Of a stretch of DNA of 5,233 bases, positions 1-5,233 are shown in pieces. The stretch is from assembly GCA_021151585.1 (NCBI GenBank), contig JAGKWX010000052.1, forward strand, positions 1-5,233, given 5' to 3'. Each line of letters opens with the position of its first letter. Position 1 is the first letter of the stretch. Below the pieces are notes generated by a model. It saw only the letters and a list, made by a program, of their open reading frames with translations, ran no database searches and had not been told where the DNA came from. Source of the stretch: Alphaproteobacteria bacterium (GTDB lineage Bacteria; Pseudomonadota; Gammaproteobacteria; JAGOUN01). The position numbers were made by a program, and so were the translations under genes.

Positions 1-26
1 GGTGCTTTTGCGTACGCAAGCGCACC
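1..26. repeat. 26-bp near-perfect palindrome inside the kinase Hpt coding region
   Basis: Outer arms GGTGC (1-5) and GCACC (22-26) flank a perfect 12-bp palindrome TTGCGTACGCAA (8-19). Of the 13 mirrored pairs only 6/21 mismatches and 7/20 is a G-T wobble. It falls exactly on the codons around the Hpt motif (LGALAYAKAP), so it may be coincidental codon choice. Position 27 does not extend the match in an obvious way, and the left side lies beyond the window. Confidence 0.6.
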
Positions 27-1232
27 TAACTGACGGTGCAATAAAAATAGCAGCTCATCGGTTTTATTGTCAGCAATAATCGTCTTGATTTGTGGCAGAA
101 ACTGGTTTTTTAAGTCCTCTGTCAGCGTGTTCATAAGCCTCAACGCAATATCTTCAACGCCGATATTTTTAATCGTGGCATCTATATCAAGTATATCTTT
201 AAGTGCTGGCTCTGGAATGTTGTGTGTCAGCAGCGTTAAACCAGGCACAGAAATTGTCGCGTCTTCTGTAAAATGTTTCCATAGTTCTTGGGCTTGTTCA
301 CGCGAAAGGGGTTTACTTAAAATGCCTTGCATTCCTGCATCATCACAAAAAGCTTGCACGTCCACCGCACCATGGCCGGTTAATGCGATAATCGGCACTT
401 CCACTGCTGCGCTGAGTTGCTTTTCTTTCTCACGAATTGCTTTTGCGGTTTGATAACCTGTCATGCCGGGTAGACCGATATCCATGTAGATCAAACCATA
501 CTTGTTCGGCTCTACCATCTCCAAGGCTTCTTCACCAGAACCTGCAATATCAACAGCGAAGCCAGCGGTATTCAGTAACGTTTTTGTCACAAACTGAATC
601 ATTGGAGTATCTTCGACTAATAATACTTTGGGCAAATGGTCCGCAGCATTATTCACAAGAGTTTCATTGATGATTGGTTTTGATTCGATTATTGTTGGTA
701 TGGCAACATCACTGTTCGGTTTAGAGACCGCCAGTTGCTCTACGGATTCAGACATGGCCACTTGTAATGGAAGCGTTACCGTAAAGGTACTGCCCTCCCC
801 CACTTTGCTATCAACGCGAATCTCACCATCCATACGTTTAACGTATTGATCGACAATATACAAACCGATACCGCTGCTTTCAACCTGGCTTTCATAAGAA
901 GGTTTCACGCGATACAATTTTTCAAAAATCGCTGCGTGCTTGTCTTCTGGAATACCTATGCCGGTATCGTGGACTTGAAGCTCCACCAAAATGGTTTTAT
1001 CATCGGTGCGTTTCAACAGTTTTGCACGCAACGTTACACTGCCCTGCTGCGTAAATTTTATGGCATTACCCACCAAATTTAACAATACTCGATACAGACT
1101 ATCGTGATGTCCATTAACTGCTTCTGGCAAGGCACTGTCGCATTCGATATCCAACATCAAATGGCTCGATATTGCTTTGGGTAAATAAAGAGCTTGAATC
1201 TCTTCTAATAATTTTTTAATCGAAAAAACCTT
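1..1232 (-). pseudogene. C-terminal part of a hybrid sensor histidine kinase (HATPase, receiver, start of Hpt), out of frame with its N-terminus, cut by the window edge
   Basis: Read on the minus strand from about 1232 to the left edge, this frame stays open for about 410 codons with no stop. In order it encodes: the end of the dimerisation region (VFSIKKLLEEI); an ATPase domain with N-box LLNLVGNAIKF, G1 box DTGIGIP, F-box FEKLY and G2 box SSGIGLYIV; a linker; a receiver domain (about 632-285) with acidic pair VED, phospho-acceptor Asp in YMDIGLPGM (codon 480-482), ALTGHG and Lys in LSKPL; and the start of an Hpt domain with HRQLGALAYAKAP (His codon 36-38). The Hpt motif resembles the HKLHGAxxY type I recall for BarA/GacS kinases, but the residue before the Gly is Leu. 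All catalytic motifs look intact, so this half decayed little or could still be made from an internal start such as the ATG at 1157. That product would lack the phospho-accepting His. It follows the N-terminal gene in the +1 frame, with part of the dimerisation domain missing between them. Confidence 0.85.
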
Positions 1233-2175
1233 GAGCAGAGATAGTCTTATCACTGATAAGCGCTTCCGCCGTGGTGACAATCCCTGCTAAAGGCGTTTTC
1301 ATATCATGGCTCATATTTGCCAAAAATTCTGTTTTGGCGCGACTGGCCGCTTCGGCTTTTTCTTTTGCAACAATTAAGTCTTGTTCAATCAGTTTTTTAT
1401 CCGTGATATCAAGAGAAATACCAAGCACGCCAACGACTTCTCCTGTCATGTTTTTTAATGGAACTTTATTGGAAATATAATATTTTTTCTCACCATCTAT
1501 AATAACGGGTAATTCCTCAACATTTAATCGTGGAACTCCTGTCTCCATAACGGTTAATTCATCATTTCTAAAAGATTCGCCTTGGCCTTCATTCCAATTT
1601 GCCAGTTGACTCATTTGCTCATAAGTAAGGCCCGCCAAATCTTTATATGAATTTAAACCAAACATTTGAGCTAAATTTGTATTTCCACCTAATAATACAC
1701 ATTCTCTGTTTAACCAATAAACATTGCCCGGCATCGAGGAAATAATATTTTCATAGTAATTTTTCAGTTCTTGCAAGTAACTATAAAAAAACTTAAGCAC
1801 ATTGGCTTGATCCAATGAAAAATCTTGAGGATTATTTACTTGCTCATACCATGTAATCGTCGTCATCACTCCAGCATCAATGTTCGATATTGTATATGTT
1901 GGCTCTTTTTGAATGATGAAGTGAAGGGGTTGCTGAGAATGATTATCTTTTACTACCTTATAGTAAGTTATCCTTTCTCTTGACTGTAGGGCCTTGCTAT
2001 CTTGCTCACTATCATTCCAGAACTCATCAATAGCGCCCGCTTGGTGCATCTTTTTAAGATCATAAAATGCTGCATTACTAAAACAAAAAACACCTTCTTT
2101 GTTTTTATAATAAGTCGCACTACGTACTTGATTAAGTGATGTGTTTTCAGAACCAAAGAAAGTTAAGATATCCAT
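1216..2175 (-). CDS. N-terminal part of the hybrid sensor histidine kinase (PAS-PAS-HisKA), truncated by a frameshift
   Basis: The 319-residue product has no signal peptide or membrane segment, so it is a cytoplasmic sensor. Residues 1-115 form a divergent PAS-like region (ends near TTITWYEQVNN), followed by a helical linker at about 118-140. Residues 140-262 are a clearer PAS/PAC unit: MPGNVYW, then NTNLAQMFGL, ending in GVLGISLDITDKK. A coiled signalling helix (262-283) leads to the H-box FLANMSHDMKTPL with phospho-acceptor His290 (codon 1306-1308). Only about 29 residues follow the His before a TAA at 1216-1218. A normal HisKA domain would give a second helix, then the ATPase domain; these appear in the +1 frame. 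The ATG at 2175 sits about 17 bases below a TATAAT box and has no clear Shine-Dalgarno, so a near-leaderless message is likely. As it stands the protein has a His but no ATPase domain. Alternatives are a sequencing error or programmed +1 frameshifting, but the missing helix argues for a real deletion. Confidence 0.85.
   Translation of the reverse strand: MDILTFFGSENTSLNQVRSATYYKNKEGVFCFSNAAFYDLKKMHQAGAIDEFWNDSEQDSKALQSRERITYYKVVKDNHSQQPLHFIIQKEPTYTISNIDAGVMTTITWYEQVNNPQDFSLDQANVLKFFYSYLQELKNYYENIISSMPGNVYWLNRECVLLGGNTNLAQMFGLNSYKDLAGLTYEQMSQLANWNEGQGESFRNDELTVMETGVPRLNVEELPVIIDGEKKYYISNKVPLKNMTGEVVGVLGISLDITDKKLIEQDLIVAKEKAEAASRAKTEFLANMSHDMKTPLAGIVTTAEALISDKTISAQGFFD
1246..1260. repeat. 15-bp inverted repeat next to the kinase break
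   Basis: CTTATCA (1246-1252) and TGATAAG (1254-1260) are perfect reverse complements separated by one base. The repeat lies 14-28 bases upstream, in the reading direction of the gene, of the point where the kinase changes frame. Short palindromes can promote deletion by strand slippage, which would fit the missing segment, but a 7-bp arm may also be chance. Confidence 0.5.
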
Positions 2176-2192
2176 ATCATTGTCTACATATA

Positions 2193-2219
2193 ATTATAAG
2201 TAAATAGTATTGCTATCAA
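2193..2219 (-). promoter_or_regulatory. Sigma70-like promoter of the kinase gene
   Basis: On the minus strand TTGATA (2219-2214) is followed after 15 bases by a consensus -10 box TATAAT (2198-2193). The spacer is shorter than the optimal 17, which suggests a weak or regulated promoter. Transcription would begin about 10-15 bases before the ATG at 2175, giving a very short leader without a recognisable ribosome binding site. Confidence 0.5.
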
Positions 2220-2223
2220 TTGA
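2216..2223. promoter_or_regulatory. 8-bp palindrome between two divergent -35 boxes, possible operator
   Basis: TCAATTGA is a perfect palindrome whose centre (2219/2220) is exactly the junction of the two divergent -35 hexamers. A dimeric regulator bound here would affect both the kinase and the acetyltransferase. Because TTGA is part of a -35 consensus, abutting -35 boxes produce much of this symmetry automatically, so a separate operator role is uncertain. Confidence 0.3.
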
Positions 2224-2248
2224 ATAAAATCAATCTTACGACTATATT
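2220..2248 (+). promoter_or_regulatory. Sigma70-like promoter of the GNAT acetyltransferase gene
   Basis: TTGAAT (2220-2225), a 17-base spacer and TATATT (2243-2248) make a good sigma70 match at optimal spacing. Transcription should start near 2255. The TTG that could serve as an upstream start codon at 2220 is the -35 box itself, which argues against translation from there and for one of the ATGs at 2280, 2316 or 2370. Confidence 0.5.
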
Positions 2249-2369
2249 ACTCAATCAAAAAGTAACAAATAATCAATTTATGTTCAATTATAGTCATATA
2301 GTGTTCAAAAAGCCAATGCCGCTGGCAAGCTTACCTTACAGACATTTGTTTAGGCAATCTTCCTTATTC

Positions 2370-3284
2370 ATGTCTACAGATCCAAATTTTATTAAACCAA
2401 ATAATTTAATCTCTTTTAAGCAAGAAATAAGTGTAAAATTAATGACAAAGTCTGATCTGGCCACCGCTTTACAGTGGTCAGAAAAAGAAGGCTGGTCTCC
2501 GGGGCTATACGAACTTGAGGCGTTATACGCTGCTGATCCCGAGGGTTATTACATGCTCCATGTAGACGGACAACCCATTGCTTCGCTTGCGTGCGTGCGT
2601 CACAGCCATCAGTTTGCTTTTCTTGGTCTTTTTATTGTCCTTCCGGCTTTTAGAAATCAAGGTTATGGCAAGATACTTTGGGACATCGTTCTCGGAAAAG
2701 CCGCAATATATGATTCTTTAGGTCTTAATGCGGTTATGAATCAGGTTGATCGCTATAAAAAATCCGGCTTTTCAAAACATTCCTTGATAAGTCGATGGCA
2801 GATTAACGCCGACAAAATTCCAGGAAGCCAAGGGATTATACAAGATCAGTTGGTTTTATGTGATACAGTCTCAAGCGATAAGATAGTGAATTACGACGCT
2901 ACATTTTTCACCAACTCTCGCCAACTCTTTTTAAAGAGGTGGCTGGAAATGCCTGAATCAAGAACATTAACTGCCTTAAACAGAGAGGGAGATATTGTTG
3001 GGTACGGCACTGTCAGTAGAACAAACGAAGGTTATAAAGTAGCTCCTTTCATCGCTAACGATGATAAAATCGCAGATTCTCTTTACAAGGGATTGTGTCA
3101 TATCGTCGGAAATGAAAAGCGCGTGTTTTTAGACATGCCACAAGCAAATCCAGCGACGGCTAGGTTTGCTGAACAATTCAAAATGGAAAAGGTCTTCGAT
3201 ACGATGAGGATGTATAGTGGTAAAATTCCCGAGCAGGATACACAAAAAATTATCGCCACAACTTCTTTAGAAATAGGACATTAA
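2370..3284 (+). CDS. Two-domain GNAT-family N-acetyltransferase (YitH-like)
   Basis: The protein (304 residues from the ATG at 2370) should move an acetyl group from acetyl-CoA to an amine or similar acceptor in the cytoplasm; the substrate cannot be read from the sequence. The N-terminal GNAT domain starts around EISVKLMTKSDL (residue 19 on) and has EKEGWSPG, then strand FLGLFIVLPAFR and the acetyl-CoA loop R95-N-Q-G-Y-G100, then RYKKSGF, the usual YxxxGF end of the fold. The second half (about 165-300) resembles the Acetyltransf_18 domain of YitH-like proteins: GYGTVSR, KVAPFIANDD, VFLDMPQANP, MRMYSGKIP, and a terminal TTSLEIG typical of this group as I recall it. The frame is open back to a TTG at 2220, but that TTG is the -35 box, so the start is 2280, 2316 or 2370. 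I prefer 2370 because the conserved domain begins soon after, though no candidate has a strong ribosome binding site. Its stop lies one base from the stop of the convergent adenylation gene. Confidence 0.85.
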   Translation: MSTDPNFIKPNNLISFKQEISVKLMTKSDLATALQWSEKEGWSPGLYELEALYAADPEGYYMLHVDGQPIASLACVRHSHQFAFLGLFIVLPAFRNQGYGKILWDIVLGKAAIYDSLGLNAVMNQVDRYKKSGFSKHSLISRWQINADKIPGSQGIIQDQLVLCDTVSSDKIVNYDATFFTNSRQLFLKRWLEMPESRTLTALNREGDIVGYGTVSRTNEGYKVAPFIANDDKIADSLYKGLCHIVGNEKRVFLDMPQANPATARFAEQFKMEKVFDTMRMYSGKIPEQDTQKIIATTSLEIGH

Positions 3285-3285
3285 T

Positions 3286-4839
3286 TTATACATCTGCAAG
3301 AATATTTTTGATATTGCTGGGGGCATATTTTCTGTTTATCTTATTATTGAAAGTCAATGTTAAACTTTCAACAATGTAAATTTTTTTCGGAAATTCAAAA
3401 TTTTTAATTTTTTGCATTACATAATTTTTTATTTCTTGATAAGTCAATGCGCCCTCTTGAGTAACAAGATACATATCAAGCTCAACATCATGATTCGCGA
3501 CATCTCGCGTAATAAGCAATGCCTCATCAATTCCTGGGCATGACTTTAATACTGATTCAACAGCATTTAAATCAATGCGCACTCCATGAATATTAACGCA
3601 GTGGATATTCCTTCCATGGAAATAAAGATTGCCGTCGCTTAATTGTTTAACATAATCACCCGTTCTAAACATTTTAGTTTTACCATAATCTAAATCAATA
3701 ATAAATCTTTCTTGTTGTAGCTTATCATTGTGAAAATAGCCATCCGCAACACCTTGCCCACCGATCAATAACTCTCCACTCTTTCCTACATGAACTGTTT
3801 CAAAATATTCATCAACAATGCGCGTTGTAACGTGAGGAAAGGGAATACCTAAAGGGACAAGATCTTCATTCTTAAGACAACATCCTTGATCTTCCTCAAA
3901 ATAAGTGGAATCAATCGTTGTTTCTGTTAACCCATATGAACTTATAACCCTGGTGTTTGATCCGCACAGCCATTTAACTTGACGATATTCCGACATCATC
4001 CAGGCATCAGAACCACAAAGCAATAATCTAAACATCGACAAATTAACGTTTTTACGAACGCAATATTTCATCAGTACTCGTAAAACTGCTGGAACAAACT
4101 CTGCAACTGTAATACCTTCTGACTCAATCAGCTCATATAGCTTTGAAGGAGACAATAAGATGGTTTTACTACATAAAATAAGTGTAGCCCCCGAACATAA
4201 AGCCCTGATCCAATCGCCCGCAAATACATCAAAACTTATATTTGCCATTTGTAAATGCCTATCATCGGAAGAGAGTTGATAAACTGTCTCCCAAGATTGG
4301 TAAGTAGCGATAAGATTATGATGTGTAATTAGGACCCCTTTAGGCGCTCCAGTAGATCCAGAAGTAAAAACCATATAAGCATAGGGACTTTCTTGTGTTG
4401 CCGGAAAAATAACAGAATCATTTAACGCGAATTTACTATTCAATACCGTAGAAAGTGAAATGCATTGACGTATTGAGACTTCATTATAGTGCTCAAGTGA
4501 ATCATCTTCAACGCATAAAATGGTTGAACCAATTTGATCAAGTATGTTGCAAATAGTTTCTTTCGGTAAGTCAGCCGCAATAGGAACGTACGTTGCCCCC
4601 GCTTTTAAGACACCCAATAGTGCAATAAAAACAGATATCGTTTTTCCTGAAATAATCGGAACGAAATGCCCAGGCAAAACCCCCAAAGATATCAAATATT
4701 TTGCAAAGCCATCACTCAGCAGGTCTAATTCCTTATAGGTAACTACTTCAGCTTCATTTTGAATCGCTATTTTGTTCGGATGTATTTGAGCAACATGACT
4801 AATAATAGCATGTATTTTATGATTAATTATTGTTTCCAT
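3286..4839 (-). CDS. Stand-alone NRPS-type adenylation enzyme, predicted to activate ornithine or a similar basic amino acid
   Basis: The enzyme should form an aminoacyl-AMP and load it onto a carrier protein supplied elsewhere. Numbering from the ATG at 4854 (522 residues), the core motifs are: A1 VTYKEL (38-43), A2 LKAGATYVPI (83-92), A3 FTSGSTGAPKG (163-173), A4 SFDVFAGD (207-214), A5 SSYGLTETT (305-313), A6 GELLIGGQGVADGY, A7 FRTGD (396-400), A8 GRNIHCVNIHGVRID (414-428) and A10 NNKINRK with catalytic Lys505. Aligned by memory to GrsA, the pocket residues are D209 V210 G213 E252 L278 C280 S306 I314 D315 K505, or DVGELCSIDK; the ornithine code of gramicidin S, tyrocidine and bacitracin synthetases is DVGEIGSIDK. 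The A8 hinge Asp (GRxD) is Ile417. The protein ends 17 residues after Lys505, so no thiolation, condensation or thioesterase domain is attached. A DltA-like D-alanine ligase is the main alternative, but the pocket does not favour it. I prefer the ATG at 4839 (GAGAG eight bases before it) over 4854. Confidence 0.88.
   Translation of the reverse strand: METIINHKIHAIISHVAQIHPNKIAIQNEAEVVTYKELDLLSDGFAKYLISLGVLPGHFVPIISGKTISVFIALLGVLKAGATYVPIAADLPKETICNILDQIGSTILCVEDDSLEHYNEVSIRQCISLSTVLNSKFALNDSVIFPATQESPYAYMVFTSGSTGAPKGVLITHHNLIATYQSWETVYQLSSDDRHLQMANISFDVFAGDWIRALCSGATLILCSKTILLSPSKLYELIESEGITVAEFVPAVLRVLMKYCVRKNVNLSMFRLLLCGSDAWMMSEYRQVKWLCGSNTRVISSYGLTETTIDSTYFEEDQGCCLKNEDLVPLGIPFPHVTTRIVDEYFETVHVGKSGELLIGGQGVADGYFHNDKLQQERFIIDLDYGKTKMFRTGDYVKQLSDGNLYFHGRNIHCVNIHGVRIDLNAVESVLKSCPGIDEALLITRDVANHDVELDMYLVTQEGALTYQEIKNYVMQKIKNFEFPKKIYIVESLTLTFNNKINRKYAPSNIKNILADV
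3347..3387 (+). terminator. Weak terminator-like hairpin for the acetyltransferase transcript, inside the adenylation gene
   Basis: TTGAAAGT (3347-3354) and ACTTTCAA (3364-3371) form a perfect 8-bp stem with a 9-base loop; nine bases later comes a run of seven T (3381-3387). It lies about 60 bases past the acetyltransferase stop and within codons for ESLTLTFNNK of the opposing gene. The stem is AT-rich and the T run is not adjacent, so it is at best a weak terminator. No better hairpin was seen at the convergent junction. Confidence 0.25.
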
Positions 4840-4854
4840 TATTTGCGCTCTCAT

Positions 4855-5189
4855 TGCTTACTAGTCAAGTGCTTCTTTGTACATACAACGATAGAAAGTG
4901 AACGAAAGACTATTCTAATGCATTATTTGAGTTTTTAATATTGTTTATATGCGTTACAATCGTTGCAAGAACTACCAGCAATTAAACGCTTTTTTGATCA
5001 CTTTCTTCCATACTCTATCAACATAGCAATTACAAAAAATAAACAATTTTCGTGAGTTGGTGTCTACATTACTCTGTAAGCTGTTTGAGGCGCTCGAATT
5101 AGCCGTAATACTTCATAAAAAAGCAGTGAAACCTCATTAAATCATATATAATTCAGTAGGTTACAAAGAACATTAAGAGAAGTTTTCCT
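4855..5189. other. AT-rich non-coding region upstream of the adenylation gene
   Basis: I see no convincing complete gene or RNA here. For the minus-strand adenylation gene, a poor promoter match is TTGCAA (4968-4963), a 17-base spacer and AACAAT (4945-4940), about 100 bases before the start codon. Overlapping it are two near-identical 8-mers, CGTTACAA (4952-4959) and CGTTGCAA (4961-4968), at a 9-base period, which could be part of a regulator site. On the plus strand a TATAAT box (5147-5152) lies before the possible gene start at 5190, without a good -35 at 16-18 bases. Confidence 0.5.
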
Positions 5190-5233
5190 GTGATAAATTG
5201 TACCTCAAATTTAATTGAATTTTCACCCCTAAA
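5190..5233 (+). CDS. Possible start of an unidentified gene, cut by the window edge
   Basis: A GTG at 5190 opens a frame that runs to the window end without a stop, beginning (M)INCTSNLIEFSPLK. It is preceded by the purine-rich AAGAGAAG (5175-5182) at a spacing of seven bases and by a TATAAT box at 5147-5152, so initiation signals are in sensible order. Fourteen codons are too few to identify a family, and an open frame of this length is expected by chance. If real, the gene is divergent from the adenylation gene. Confidence 0.3.
   Translation, partial: MINCTSNLIEFSPL

Noticed and set aside
67..1082. Four plus-strand open frames (67-453, 437-670, 628-849, 846-1082)
   Set aside because: They lie antisense to the kinase ATPase, receiver and Hpt coding sequence, which has clear family motifs in its own frame; their translations show no recognisable domain.
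1271..2156. Open frames at 1271-1480 (plus) and 1968-2156 (minus)
   Set aside because: Both overlap the PAS-HisKA coding frame and their products have no family features; they are shadows of that gene.
2220..2369. TTG start at 2220 giving a 354-residue acetyltransferase
   Set aside because: The TTG coincides with the -35 box of a good sigma70 promoter, so it would lie upstream of the transcription start; the extra N-terminal residues show no domain.
4544..4738. Plus-strand open frame opposite the adenylation gene
   Set aside because: It is antisense to the A1-A2 region of a well-supported gene and has no family features of its own.
3286..4854. Assignment as DltA (D-alanine to carrier ligase)
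   Set aside because: The pocket residues match the ornithine-type code far better, and no dltB, dltC or dltD neighbour is present.
1..5233. CRISPR array, tRNA, rRNA, insertion sequence or attachment site
   Set aside because: No regularly spaced repeats, no cloverleaf or rRNA-like segment, no transposase or terminal inverted repeats were found.

Overview
The window looks like an AT-rich gammaproteobacterial chromosome. The double-PAS hybrid kinase with a BarA/GacS/LetS-style phosphotransfer tail, together with the base composition, recalls the Legionellales (Legionella, Coxiella, Aquicella, Berkiella). That placement is an inference from protein style; no RNA gene or marker gene is present to confirm it.

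Layout. (1) Positions 1-2175, minus strand: a hybrid sensor histidine kinase gene that runs off the left edge and is broken. The N-terminal part (two PAS-like regions, then the H-box with His290) stops at 1216. The rest (ATPase domain, receiver, start of an Hpt domain) continues in another frame from about 1232 down to 1. Besides the frame change, roughly 35 residues of the dimerisation helix hairpin appear to be missing at the junction, so this is best read as a disrupted gene. (2) Positions 2176-2369: a divergent control region with two sigma70-like promoters whose -35 boxes touch back to back at 2219/2220, centred on an 8-bp palindrome. (3) Positions 2370-3284, plus strand: a two-domain GNAT acetyltransferase. 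(4) Positions 3286-4839/4854, minus strand: a free-standing NRPS-type adenylation domain with no carrier domain. Its specificity residues read DVGELCSIDK, two changes from the ornithine signature DVGEIGSIDK as I remember it. The acetyltransferase and adenylation genes converge with one base between their stop codons. (5) Positions 4855-5233: a non-coding AT-rich stretch with the adenylation gene's upstream region and, at the right edge, the possible first codons of a plus-strand gene starting at 5190.

How they may work together. The kinase and the acetyltransferase share a divergent control region, and the acetyltransferase lies tail to tail with an enzyme predicted to activate a basic amino acid. 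An amino-acid-activating and acyl-transfer function under or beside a sensor kinase is possible, but the genes are not in one operon and a metabolic link is only an inference. The most notable points are the predicted ornithine-type stand-alone adenylation enzyme with an altered hinge motif, and the internally deleted, frameshifted kinase.
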